The notes below the pieces were generated by a model. It saw only the letters and a program-made list of their open reading frames with translations. It had not been told where the DNA came from and did not search any database. Below are positions 15,401 to 36,368 of a stretch of 64,000 nucleotides of DNA, piece after piece. The translations under genes and the position numbers were made by a program. The stretch is from Blastomussa wellsi (Eukaryota; Cnidaria; Anthozoa; Scleractinia; Plerogyridae), in NCBI GenBank assembly GCA_947652115.1, contig OX393564.1, positions 16,559,824 to 16,623,823 of the forward strand, in the 5' to 3' direction. Numbering within the stretch: position 1 is the first letter of the stretch; the number at the start of each line of letters is the position of its first letter.

Positions 15401-16637
15401 ATGTTTCTTTCTTTCGTTTGTTCTGTTCGTCTCTCAATCTCAGAAAACAAAATTTAATGAAATCTTGAACCTCTAGAGATAAACAGCCTTGTCTCACACT
15501 CTCGAATTTTTCCCCACTCGAGAAGCGTATAACATTCTATCGAAAAAATTCGTTACTGTTTAACCCTTTGCAATCCCAAGAGTGCAACGTTAAAAGTGAG
15601 GAATAATTCAGAATTTCAGTTTGCAGAAACGACAGCTTTCATTTGAATGGTCACACAGTAGGGTTTCATTCACAGATGCAAAAGTTACAAACACATTGTA
15701 TTAAGTTTGTGAAAAGAGGGATATTGGTTTAATAGGTTCTTTGTTGTTGTTTTTTTGTGGTTGTTGTTGTTGTTGTTGTTGTCGTAGCCGTATGCCGCTG
15801 ACTGATTCATTATAGGTCATAACAGTATTTTTTTCTTTCTAGCCAAACCTGGCAATGTATGGGAATTTGGCGAACATAAGGAAAGGAGGCGATACTGAGG
15901 TTCCTCCACCAATCCCTGCGTACAAAGTCGACAAACCTCCTCCAACGTAAGTCATCAAACTTCGTACGTGACGGACCAGCACAATTTTAACGTTCAATTT
16001 GTTTTAACGATAACAATGCTTATCTTAGCCACGGTTAAAACGTTTCATGGCATTTTGTTTGGATTGTTTATGAATACACGGGGTCGCCACGAAGCTCTTC
16101 GGAACGTCTCGTAGGATTGGCTGGAAAATTATATCCAAACAATAATAACAATGGACCTAGCCCTAAACCAATAGAGCTTCATGGTATCAAGACCCAGTGA
16201 AATTAGAGGTTCCGGAGAGCTTCATGACAACTGAATACATGCACAGTACAGATCAGTGATTTCTGTTAACCAATATTTTTCCAGGCCACCGCAAGAACCA
16301 ACGGCTTCTCCAAAACTTCCACCCCGAGTAAGTGACAAGCATTAAGGACAAAAGCTTGTTATAATTAAGATTTTAGAATGTCATAACGTCATTAGAATTT
16401 TACTTAGCTGTTATATAGCTCAGAGCAGCTAACAGAATCAATCATTTTATTTTGTTGTTGTTGTCATGGTTGATAGTATTGGTTGCTGGTGTAATTTTGA
16501 AGGTAAAGCTGGTTGTGTCTGGTTGCCATTCTTGTTCACTGTTGTTATAGTTACTGATCTAAATCCGTTTGTTTTTTCTTCAGCTTGGCGAAGGGGCCCC
16601 ACCGCCGCTTGCTCCAAGGAACATGGCAAATATATAA
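304..16637 (+). CDS. PTPN11: SHP-type SH2-domain protein tyrosine phosphatase (PTPN11/PTPN6-like), 5' part outside the window
   Basis: Non-receptor tyrosine phosphatase; family members are recruited to phosphotyrosine receptors and scaffolds through SH2 domains and act in Ras/MAPK signalling. Thirteen GT-AG exons join in frame: 304-463, 2181-2291, 2561-2657, 7799-7878, 9556-9699, 10527-10658, 11985-12136, 13944-14011, 14669-14745, 15282-15356, 15843-15946, 16285-16327, 16584-16637 (TAA), about 431 residues. The first encodes the end of the C-terminal SH2 domain ([28 protein letters not shown]). The PTP domain follows: pTyr loop [35 protein letters not shown] loop WPDHGVP, and the signature [10 protein letters not shown] split across the 12136/13944 junction, then the Q-loop QTEAQ. 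All catalytic residues are present. The tail has a YGNL motif and two PxxPxR motifs. The N-terminal SH2 exons must lie upstream. PTPN11 versus PTPN6 cannot be separated because invertebrates usually have one gene. Confidence 0.93.
1500..1735 (+). repeat. tRNA-derived SINE-like repeat
   Basis: The head resembles a tRNA: TAGCTCAGATGG as a D-arm/A-box-like stretch, a possible anticodon stem GATCT/AGATC enclosing a 7-nt loop, and GGTTCAAATCC as a B-box/T-arm near 1551-1561. The acceptor ends do not pair and U33 is missing, so a functional tRNA is unlikely. A CAACAACAACAACAA tail at about 1713-1729 fits a SINE tail. It lies in the intron between exons 304-463 and 2181-2291. Confidence 0.5.
2381..2543. 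mobile_element. Hairpin MITE with TA ends (intronic)
   Basis: Near-perfect inverted repeat of about 70 bp arms. The left end TAATAGACCAATTTCGATAT is mirrored by the right end ATATCGAAATTGGTCTATTA, with a short loop. No coding capacity. It ends 17 bp before the splice acceptor of the phosphatase exon that begins at 2561. Confidence 0.75.
2856..3082. mobile_element. Hairpin/TIR element (intronic)
   Basis: Inverted arms AATGATGAAGAATGCCTACT (left, from about 2865) and AGTAGGCATTCTTCATCATT (right, to about 3069). The pairing continues through the GAGGGTGAGGTATTGGCCCTTT segment and its complement. Short AT-rich centre and no ORF. Confidence 0.65.
3603..3787. mobile_element. Hairpin MITE (intronic)
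   Basis: Left arm CACTTGCACAATCCCATAAT is mirrored by ATTATGGGATTTGTGCAAGT on the right. The inner arms include CCCAAAAAAATTTGCATA and TATGCAAAATTTTGGGGG. About 185 bp, non-coding, in the intron between 2657 and 7799. Confidence 0.65.
4680..5265. mobile_element. Non-autonomous TIR transposon with 6-bp target duplication
   Basis: Perfect 15-bp terminal inverted repeats, GAGGGTCCCCTATAC at 4680-4694 and its complement at 5251-5265. They are flanked by TCTTGT on both sides (4674-4679 and 5266-5271). The interior is built from many copies of TTCACG and TCACGAAAAA-type words. No transposase ORF. Confidence 0.75.
5866..6735. mobile_element. TIR element carrying a HIRAN-like coding remnant
   Basis: The left end TACCGTAAACAACCGCAGAT and the right end, reading ATCTGGGGTGTTTACGGTA, form imperfect inverted repeats. 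Each is followed inward by a GGTGCGGCTTATCTG-type block. The interior contains an antisense open frame at 6233-6457. The element fills part of the long intron before the exon at 7799. Confidence 0.55.
6233..6457 (-). pseudogene. HIRAN-like transposon-encoded protein fragment
   Basis: The 74-residue frame contains [18 protein letters not shown], then [11 protein letters not shown] and TEETVGHL. The spacing of an [IV]W-x-P-x-x-G-x-x-L run, a DKFAI-type stretch and VGHL is what I recall from HIRAN-like proteins repeated across cnidarian genomes. It sits inside the TIR element at 5866-6735, on the strand opposite the host phosphatase gene. It lacks most of a full-length protein, so it is a remnant at best. 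The family call comes from memory of the motif order, not from a search. Confidence 0.4.
8142..8203. repeat. (ATT)n microsatellite
   Basis: About 60 bp of TATTATTATT with one interruption, directly before an inverted-repeat element. Confidence 0.9.
8204..8569. mobile_element. Inverted-repeat element with ~80 bp arms (intronic)
   Basis: Left arm contains GAGACAAGAAATAT, CATTTCGGTGCATCTTG and CCATTATCAAGGTTACATAG. The right arm carries the complement, CTATGTAACCTTGATAATGG, CAAGATGCACCAAAATG and ATATTTCTTGTCTC. The unpaired middle is about 200 bp and non-coding. Confidence 0.65.
8594..8704. repeat. (ATT)n/(ATC)n microsatellite
   Basis: Imperfect run of TTATTGTTATT, then CATCATCATCATC, then ATTATTATT. 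Confidence 0.85.
9100..9306 (+). repeat. SINE-like repeat with AAATAAATAAAT tail
   Basis: The segment contains GATGTTAAAGAACCCACAC and CAGTGTGGCGAACTCAAAT, followed by an AAATAAATAAATAAATGA tail, as in the 3' end of a retroposed element. It lies in the intron between exons ending at 7878 and starting at 9556. Family not recognised. Confidence 0.4.
10730..11010 (-). repeat. tRNA-derived SINE
   Basis: Read on the minus strand, the head carries an A-box-like TGGCCTAATGGTTAGC and a B-box-like GGTTCAAGCC (near 10981 and 10930 on the + strand). The body contains the complement of TGGGATGCTAGTCCATTGCA. Non-coding, in the intron after exon 10527-10658. Confidence 0.6.
11174..11784. mobile_element. 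Possible TIR element with AACCC(A/G)TTGG ends
   Basis: The left end AACCCATTGGCTCCC is mirrored by GGGCACCAACGGGTT on the right. The inside holds a 101-codon open frame (11367-11672) with no recognisable domain. The ends are short and imperfect, so the call is weak. Confidence 0.35.
14255..14272 (+). repeat. Poly(C) run of 18
   Basis: Eighteen consecutive C, with additional CTCCC just upstream. Such runs are error-prone in sequencing, so the length is uncertain. Confidence 0.85.
14414..14600. mobile_element. Hairpin MITE (intronic)
   Basis: Arms AATAGGCCATTTCCGAGTTC (left) and GAACTCGGAAATGGCCTATT (right), continued by AAACGAGTCTAAG and CTTAGACTCGTTT. The loop is short. It lies between phosphatase exons 13944-14011 and 14669-14745. 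Confidence 0.75.
14776..14916. mobile_element. Hairpin MITE (intronic)
   Basis: Arms GAGAGTGAGAAATGATCATC and the right-hand GATCGTTTCTCACTCTC, followed inward by GTGGATTCCAATTT / AAATTGGAATCCAC and AAGCCTGA / TCAGGCTT. It starts 30 bp after the exon ending at 14745. Confidence 0.75.
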
Positions 16638-17174
16638 AAAAAATTCGGCTTGTTTTGTACAAGAAAAATCTAGTAATTTATACTTATTCCATGTCAGCAA
16701 AAAACATTTCTGTTCTCAGACTCTGTCACGGCCGTTATATGGTTGTCACGCAATGCTTCTCATCGTTGTTGTAGAAGTAACACATGATGATTGAAATAAC
16801 TGTAGTTATATTATTGATGTGTACAGAGTTTGTACAGTTTGGAAAGCTTTTCACTAAATGCAGACATTGAACAGTAAGAAGATTGAAGTTACTGTCTGGA
16901 AAAGGTGTGGGATTTTGTCCAAGTCCCTACATGTTTGTACATAATCACTGATTTAAATCTCTGTCAGCTGAACAAATTTCCTTTTCTGGACATGTAATTT
17001 CAGTAATTACAGTAAGACTGATATAAGAAATTTTGTTTTGGAGAAAAAGTATAAAAAAGGATCTTGAATTTTGAATGAAAAAGTGCATTCTTTCTTTCGC
17101 AGCTGATAGTTTTATGTGAAGGAGTGTTGCGTGACGATCTATGTTACCGACGTAACAATCCAAATCAATCAATC

Positions 17175-17647
17175 AATCTCGTCCCCAGGGTCCACTCCAG
17201 GATCTTTTTGGTCAGCAGCAACAATATTCGCAAAGACTGAAAATTTCTGTTTGTTTCAAAGAGATGCTATGTGTCGTAAAGCTATCTAGATCGCCTATCA
17301 AGAATTTTGTCGCTTTGGCACTGTAAAAAAGATGCAGAGTTAAAGACGGTCTCTGATTTGGCGAGTCTCTGGCTTTTGCGCGAAATAGTTGAAAATGGAA
17401 CTAAAGCTGTTATTGGCTAATGTTGGAAAAGGAATGTGGTTCGGTTGTCAGCAGCCGTTTCTTTGAAAGCGTTGTGTGACATCCAAAAAACGGCTGCGAA
17501 GGAGACTAGGTTAGACTAAAAGCCCGCCAAAAAGACAGACAAAGGTGATTGCAGGGCTACAAATAGTATTTTCCCGTGATTGGTTGTTGAACCATAGTGT
17601 TACACGCTCTGCTGGACAAGGTTAGCGCGGGTTCTGGGGACGAGATT
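17175..17647. mobile_element. CTCGTCCCCAG-type TIR element
   Basis: Left end AATCTCGTCCCCAG and right end CTGGGGACGAGATT are perfect inverted repeats about 470 bp apart. A related end pair is visible at about 5272-5490. Non-coding. Confidence 0.6.
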
Positions 17648-17969
17648 GAACCCAATGATATTGAATAACTGCCTTTTGGTATGACAACAAAGGTAGCTAA
17701 CGTCTGTGAAGGAATGTTACTTTGAAAGGAAATTTATAGGAAATTTTTCATAAAATTTCATTCGTACGAGATCTGAAGTTTTAAATTTCAATTTATTTAG
17801 AATAGAATTAGTATAAAATAGCCCATAATGATTTATAATTTAATTACATTTGGTAACACACGTCATGTGTTAGGTTTTCGGTTTTTGCTCGATTCCGCGG
17901 AAGTCACGAAAACACGTGTTTTAGGCTGTATTTTAAGGCGTGTAAGAGAAACAGTCTCGCAAATTACAA

Positions 17970-18308
17970 TACCTTATCTATTCGATTAAGCGCCCAACCT
18001 CGAATAAGCGCTCACCACCCCACCCCCAAAAAGTACTTTTTAAGCGCCCAACCTCAAATAAGCGCCCACCCAGCGATTGAGAATTATGATAACTAGAGAG
18101 ACCGAACGAAGACCGAACAATGAACAGTTACAATTTATATGCTTTAATATTTTGTCATGTATTGTTCTTATTTATTGTTTTGTTCCAAAATAAACTTTTT
18201 ACTTACTGAAAATGATAAATTTAATAAGCGCCCACCTCGAATAAGCGCCCACCCTGGAAGTCCAAAAATGAAATAAGCGCCCTGGGCGCTTAATCGAATA
18301 AAGACGGT
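17970..18308. mobile_element. TIR element rich in AAGCGCCC words
   Basis: The left end reads TATTCGATTAAGCGCCC and the right end GGGCGCTTAATCGAATA. Inside are repeated CTCGAATAAGCGC(C/T)CACC words. It also contains an AATAAA that could serve as a poly(A) signal for the upstream gene. Confidence 0.55.
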
Positions 18309-18520
18309 TAGTCTGTTTCTTTCCTTTTTCCTGTTGTTGAAAGTTTGTGATCTTTACTAAGGCACAGGAGTTTTGTTCTGGTAGTAAATGTTCCGTGACA
18401 TTTTTTTCCGAAAAATCAAACTGATTGTTATATATAGATGGCTATCTGAAAAAGTTCAGGTATTGAAATGTAGATATGCGGGTATTTTATAATATGAAGT
18501 GCATGTGACCAATAAAGTTA

Positions 18521-19372
18521 TAGCTTTACTCGAAAGTTGTGTGCGCAAACCATAGATTTTTTAACATGATTTTGTAAGCAACAGGTGGTATGTAAACGAC
18601 TTTACTTTCTTCTTAAATATTTTCTCTTTTCTCAGCGTTTTCTCGGCTTTTCAATTGGTTCAGAAAAGCCGGTACAACTTGTGCCAACTAATGACACCAA
18701 ACATGCGGATTGTTTCAGCCAATCACGAGCATCGCCCAAAACTACCACGCGCACTCTCCCGCGTTCACGATTGGTTGCATGCATTTTATGTGTATTCTGA
18801 TTGGTTCATTCCGATTCGAAGTGATATTTAATAAATAGAAGTTTATTAAATTTGATTGCTCCTCCTTTGTTGTCGCGACAGCAAAAGAACGCTGTAGCAC
18901 CCGTCCAACTTTCAATCAGCTATCGTCACCCAAAGGTAGGAAGAACGAGAAGCAGAGTTTGATCCCAGATTTTTGTTGAGAAAATGACGGACACTTTGGG
19001 GTAAAAATTTCGAGTTTTAACTAACCAATAATGTCGAGATTGAGTTAAGGTGGTAGACTTGACTTTAGAACGTCCATTTGACAGAGGCCAAAATCATGTA
19101 CTTGTAATTCTAAGACCGCTTGAAGTAAAGTTAACGTTGAAAATAAAGAAATATGCTTGCAGGCTGCAGCAGTGGAACTTTTTTTCCTATTTGTTGCCAT
19201 CAGTTCCAATTGCAAAACAGCCTGAAATTTTTATAATACAGACACCTGCGTGCAAAATCCTCCTGATTAAATAATTCATATTTGAACTGCGGATGTAGGC
19301 ATCAGACCTGCCAGCTCTCACAGTTCTGCCGCGAGTCTCGCGGTGTGTCTCTCGCGCTGTCCCTTGTTGAAT
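18521..19372. other. Intergenic stretch, no gene seen
   Basis: Between the phosphatase gene and the C1orf50-like gene. I see short open frames without domains and no clear repeat structure. Confidence 0.5.
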
Positions 19373-19458
19373 TAGCCTGTGAACAGGCTCCGGGGGTGGG
19401 TCGGGGTGGGCCAACCGCCCCCGACCCACCCCGTCTGCCGGAGCCTGCTCGCAGGCTA
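19373..19458. mobile_element. GC-rich hairpin MITE
   Basis: Arms TAGCCTGTGAACAGGCTCCG and CGGAGCCTGCTCGCAGGCTA enclose the GC-rich self-complementary block GGGTCGGGG / CCCCGACCC. Confidence 0.6.
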
Positions 19459-19463
19459 TATAA

Positions 19464-19651
19464 CAATTATTCCATGAGCCCGCGTTGGATATGAAGTGAT
19501 AAAATAACCAACGAGCGCGTTATTATTCCATGAGCCCGCGCAATTATTCCATGAGCCCGCGTTGGATATGAAGTGATAAAATAACCAACGAGCGCGTAGC
19601 GCGAGTTGGTTATAATCACTTCATATCCAACAAGGGCGAATGGAATAATTG
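19464..19651. mobile_element. CAATTATTCCA hairpin MITE with partial tandem copy
   Basis: A full copy at 19541-19651 has ends CAATTATTCCA / TGGAATAATTG and inner arms GTTGGATATGAAGTGAT / ATCACTTCATATCCAAC. A partial copy of its left half precedes it at 19464-19540. The same family recurs at 41485-41895. Confidence 0.65.
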
Positions 19652-20163
19652 TTTTAGTAAATTCTCAAACCGGGTTTTGCCGCCGATTTTTATTTCCACA
19701 ATTTTACAAAGCGTCCGGAAAGAGCATACAACTCCCGACTTTCCATATGACGTAAAACTCCGACTATTGGCTCATAGTCGGAGTTTTTTAGCCAATCAAA
19801 AAGCTAGAAATGCAATAGTCGGAGCTGAGAATATACTAAAGTTGAATTTATTCAATAGAAGATTCGAATTCTTACAGTGGCAGAAAAAAAAGTGGCCAGG
19901 AGGAGCGTTGCGTGGCTAGACTAAAAACGTCTGCGCGGGAGATTGGGGTTGGCAGGTGAAATTCCAAGCTCGAGCCTGCGTTCATAAAGTACAGCGCTTG
20001 CGGTAGATACTTCATATATGGTATTTATTGAGGAGACTGGAGCCGAGTAAGGAAAATCACTTTACATTTCGCCATTACGTAAAGGGAGAGAGGACCCAGT
20101 TGATTAAGTTGTATATTTGTGCCTTCTTACGTTCTTTGGTGAGGGTTGCCATTGATTTTCGTT

Positions 20164-32819
<12,656 letters not shown>

Positions 32820-33197
32820 AGAAAACTCAATGTTGGATTGGTATCGAGTTAGAATTCAGTCATTCAGTCTATTACATGCTTAATGTGAAATAAGAATAAG
32901 ACAACCGTCAGAATCTCGTATAATTTTTCAGAATGCAAACAAAGGAAAATCTTTGTCCTGTAGTCTATAAGCTGGTGCTGGTGAGGAAAACAATAACCTT
33001 TTTAACTTTTTGGGAGACAAAAGTGCAGGCAAGCAGAGTAGGATGATTGACACTGAAGTTGTCAATCGAGAGCAAAGCAGGTGATATATTCGATATATGA
33101 CTGGACTTAGTAAACATGATAGTTATATGTATTACATTTGGATAATAACTACATCTGACTTGTGGTGCCTCCATGGTCAGGAGTTTATATGTCCTCT

Positions 33198-33203
33198 AAT
33201 AAA
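33198..33203 (+). promoter_or_regulatory. AATAAA at the host/Ngaro junction
   Basis: This is the first AATAAA downstream of the C1orf50-like stop codon (32819). It spans the boundary between flanking DNA and the A1 repeat of the retroelement. Use as a poly(A) signal is inferred. Confidence 0.4.
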
Positions 33204-33406
33204 CAAAATATTTGCCTGCGAATAGTATTTTTATGTCCTTTCTTCCTTTTAGAATGTTGTTATAGCTTTCTTAAGTGGCTTTTGCATTGGGAGGGAGTGT
33301 ATTGTGATTAAGCTCCACCCCCTTTAGGGGCAAGTGGGGGTCACGTGACTATTCAAGCCATGTGAGTGCAACTCGTGGATTCCATCTTTTTGAAAGATTT
33401 TTTCAC
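33202..33406 (+). repeat. Ngaro split direct repeat A1
   Basis: Starts AACAAAATATTTGCCTGCG and ends GAAAGATTTTTTCAC. Matches 39991-40195 throughout with one T/G difference seen. Confidence 0.9.
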
Positions 33407-33618
33407 TGAGATCTCGAGGGAAAGTTTTTCTTATTGAGAGGTGAGCTATCGACGTTGTTGGTAATCTTCGCTATTGTTGCCCCTAGTACTTGTTTACTGA
33501 GCTCTTGAGCCAGATGTTGCATTTTTCTTGGATCAGTCGTATCGACCAGCGTTCGCCTTCTGTCGAAAATCCTTTCCACGTGCCTAGTCATTTTTATTCT
33601 CGGTTCATCCGCACTGAA

Positions 33619-34209
33619 ATGGCTTCTTCCCCTCCCTTGGTCCTTATTTTGGGTCATTCGTTTGTCAGGAGGTTGAAGGAGGACTTACAGTCCAACTTTG
33701 ACGTTAGGGCCGATAAGAACTTTGGCCTTGCTGGCGACGCCATCATACATATGCATGGTGTTGGTGGACGAACCGTGAAGAAATTACGCGACCACGATCT
33801 TGGGGTTATTTCATCAAGGAAACCCCATGCTGTTATCCTTGAAATCGGTACCAACGATCTGGCCGACCTCGGGCCTGAGGTCGTTGGGTCAGAAATCGAG
33901 GAGTTGACGAAGGTTTTGTTGGGTTCTTTTTCTGTTAAAATCATCTGTGTTTGCCAGGTGATTCCCCGATTTCGAGCGCCATTTTTCAACGCTTCGGCTC
34001 GGATACTTAATCAGTATTTAACTGCAGTTCTCGAAGACAACATTAATGTTTTTTGTTGGGAACACAGTGGTTTTACTGATCCCTCAGTTAGTCCCTATTT
34101 AGCTGACGGAGTTCATCTCAACTCACTTGGTCAATACAAGTTATATCGTAGTTATCGGGGGGCTATTTTAAAAGCAATACGCAACTTGAAGCCACGCGGT
34201 GATCTTTAG
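33619..34209 (+). CDS. SGNH/GDSL-type hydrolase of the Ngaro element
   Basis: About 196 residues from the chosen ATG at 33619, just before the conserved start MASSPPLVLILGHSFVRRL; an in-frame ATG at 33514 would add 35 residues with no domain. Block I reads GHS in place of GDS with the serine kept. GTNDL is block III and LADGVHLNSLGQ carries the block V Asp-x-x-His pair. SGNH proteins are esterases or acylhydrolases, and related ORFs are known in some DIRS-like and Ngaro elements, where their role is unclear. It is upstream of the gag-like ORF and separated from it by a minisatellite. Confidence 0.8.
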   Translation: MASSPPLVLILGHSFVRRLKEDLQSNFDVRADKNFGLAGDAIIHMHGVGGRTVKKLRDHDLGVISSRKPHAVILEIGTNDLADLGPEVVGSEIEELTKVLLGSFSVKIICVCQVIPRFRAPFFNASARILNQYLTAVLEDNINVFCWEHSGFTDPSVSPYLADGVHLNSLGQYKLYRSYRGAILKAIRNLKPRGDL

Positions 34210-34284
34210 ATTTCCAGGTTTGGTTTTTCCGCTGGGACAGTTAGCGTGGGCGGCTGTCTCGCTATATTCTAATTTACCAGTCGA

Positions 34285-34860
34285 GCCTTTGTTGCTCGTC
34301 TGAAATCTAGCCTTTGTGGTTCGTGTATGATTTTAAAGCTCGTGTTTTATTTTTACATCGAGCATTTGTTGCTCGTGTATAATTTCAAATCGAGCCCTTG
34401 TTGCTCGTGATAAATTTTAAATCGAGCCTTTGTTGCTTGTGTTTATTTCTAAATCGAGCCTTTGTTGCTCGTGTGAAGTCGAGCCTTTGTTGCTCGTGTA
34501 TAATTTGAAATCGAGCCTTTGTTGCTCGTGTTTATTTTGAAATCGAGCCTTTGTGGCTCGTGTGAAATCGAGCCTTTGTTGCTCGTGTTTATTTTGAAAT
34601 CGAGCCTTTGTTGCTCGTGTGAAATCGAGCCTTTGTTGCTCGTGTGAAATCGAGCCTTTGTTGCTCGTGTATAATTTGAAATCGAGCCTTTGTTGCTGGT
34701 GTATAATTTGAAATCGAGCCTTTGTTGCTCGTGTTTATTTGAAATCGAGCCTTTGTTGCTCGTGTTTATTTGAAATCGAGCCTTTGCCAATGCTCGTGTG
34801 CAATCAAGCCCGTATTACTTGTGTTTATTTTAAATCGAGCCTTTATTGCTCTTGCCTCTC
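34285..34860 (+). repeat. TCGAGCCTTTGTTGCTCGTG minisatellite inside the Ngaro element
   Basis: About 18 copies of TCGAGCCTTTGTTGCTCGTG, separated by either GAAA or a TTTATTTTGAAA-type spacer, giving alternating short and long periods. CGAGCC...GCTCG inside each copy can form a small stem. Confidence 0.85.
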
Positions 34861-35304
34861 CTTGTGTTCTTTTACAAATTACACCTTTGCTTTTTATTAT
34901 TCGGCAACAGGCAATCGTTGTTATATTACAAATCTTACTCGATGTTTCTCTGCCCTCTTTTCTTCTGTCAAATTCAGCCTCAATAATTATTGTTGCTTGG
35001 GCTCCAAACAAACCAAAAATAAAGCATAACAACAACAACAACACATTAAATAAAGAAATTAAATACAAGATGAAAGAAAATAAGTAATACTAAATAAAAT
35101 AATAGAATAAAATACAAATGAATAGATAACTTAAGACACAACATGATGCTGTTGTTGTGACCTTATTTGTTACACAACTCTTTTGTCTTCTTTCTCCTAA
35201 GTTAATTTCCTCCTTTAATGATTGCCTGTTGCTTATGTCACCACACTTATATTTATAATTTTTGGGTGGTCAGGTCCCTCGTTTCCTGTTAAATTCTTTT
35301 GCAG

Positions 35305-35928
35305 ATGCCTCCTAGACGCTCCCGCCGTTCTAAACGCCCTTCTGCAGAGGCTTTAGAGGTTATTGCTTCCACACCTACCCAACGCACGCGGCACTCAGAG
35401 GCTGGTGCAACCCAATCCAGTGCGAACGATGGAGGTGGGGCCATATCTGAGGACCTTATTAGTGCTATTGTCAATAGGGTCACAGCGGAAGTAACTCGCC
35501 AGCTCCAGTCTACTTCCTCTCAAAACCCTGTACAGCCACCAGATGGCTCCTCAGTCTCTTCAGCTCAAGGTACATGTAACATTGAAGTTCCTGTCGTCCA
35601 GGCCTTGGCAGGTGAGCAAGGAGCACAGCGCCCCAAAGAGGTTTTTACCTCGGTCAGCATGGCAGTAGATGCATGCATTCCTGCTAAAATTAAAGCTAAG
35701 ATCATTCAAGAGGAGTACATAGAATTCGGGACATTACTAGTTAAACCCTCCTATAATGATAAATATCACCTCACATTAGAACCCGCCAAAGAGGGTACAG
35801 CTCAATCCTTCGCAATTGAGCCAGTTACAAGGCCGAAACGTATAACATCACTCGATATGTGGCTTCAGGCCTTTCATGTTTTGTGGGTATTTATACGGGG
35901 TGTTACCCCCACGAGGCTCCGGGTTTGA
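35305..35928 (+). CDS. Ngaro gag-like protein, N-terminal part (frame broken)
   Basis: Starts at ATG 35305, right after TTCTTTTGCAG, which also looks like a splice acceptor. The protein opens with a basic stretch (PPRRSRRSKRPSAEALEV), then a low-complexity Ser/Gln region and a conserved part with IPAKIKAKIIQEEYIEFGTL and YNDKYHLTLEP. The frame is lost in a TTTT run near 35880, where the second gag frame (35859-36368) takes over. The break looks like a one-base loss and means gag is not made full length from this copy. Confidence 0.65.
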   Translation: MPPRRSRRSKRPSAEALEVIASTPTQRTRHSEAGATQSSANDGGGAISEDLISAIVNRVTAEVTRQLQSTSSQNPVQPPDGSSVSSAQGTCNIEVPVVQALAGEQGAQRPKEVFTSVSMAVDACIPAKIKAKIIQEEYIEFGTLLVKPSYNDKYHLTLEPAKEGTAQSFAIEPVTRPKRITSLDMWLQAFHVLWVFIRGVTPTRLRV

Positions 35929-36368
35929 TGAAATATGGGGCCACCATTCAGGATTTGGCTGCCAGGGGGCACAACTGGCGATTTTATGATGAAAACTTTC
36001 GCTTTTTACGACAATCCCAGGCAACCTCCCTTCCCTGGGGAACTATTCATTGGGAGCTGTGGTTAAAATCACAGTACCCCCCTAAAAGATTGCCTCCATC
36101 GACGGGTTCCTCAAAGTTTGCCAGTGCCTCCTATATCCCTCGGGGTTATTGTTTCAAATTTCATAGGGGGGAGGAGTGTTCTGGCTGTAATTTTAAACAT
36201 ACATGCTGTAAATGTGAGGGCCCCCACAGGGCTCTCCATTGTAATTTTCGTTCCTTCAGCAAAAAACCTGTCCCCAACTCCAACATTCGAGGATTCACTA
36301 ACTCCCCCAGCAGCCAAAATCCCCGACAGTCTACTCCAGCTGGGACTGCCAACACCCGTAAAAATTAG
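35880..36368 (+). CDS. Ngaro gag-like protein, C-terminal part with Cys-His cluster
   Basis: Continues the gag-like protein in another frame: PGLMKYGATIQDLAARG, NWRFYDENFRFLRQ, then GYCFKFHRGEECSGCNFKHT, followed by CCKCEGPHRALHC. The Cys/His-rich run looks like a CCCH or zinc-knuckle nucleic-acid-binding motif. It overlaps the start of the RT frame by about 250 bp, which suggests frameshifted or otherwise recoded expression. Confidence 0.6.
   Translation, partial: FVGIYTGCYPHEAPGLMKYGATIQDLAARGHNWRFYDENFRFLRQSQATSLPWGTIHWELWLKSQYPPKRLPPSTGSSKFASASYIPRGYCFKFHRGEECSGCNFKHTCCKCEGPHRALHCNFRSFSKKPVPNSNIRGFTNSPSSQNPRQSTPAGTANTRKN

Larger units (their letters stand above)
16638..18520 (+). other. 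Probable 3' UTR / downstream flank of the SHP-type phosphatase gene
   Basis: No AATAAA was seen between the stop codon and 17170. The first candidates are AATAAA near 18190, inside a TIR element, and CCAATAAAG near 18508. If transcripts reach these, two transposon-derived hairpins (17175-17647 and about 17970-18308) lie within the 3' UTR. The poly(A) site is not established. Confidence 0.35.
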
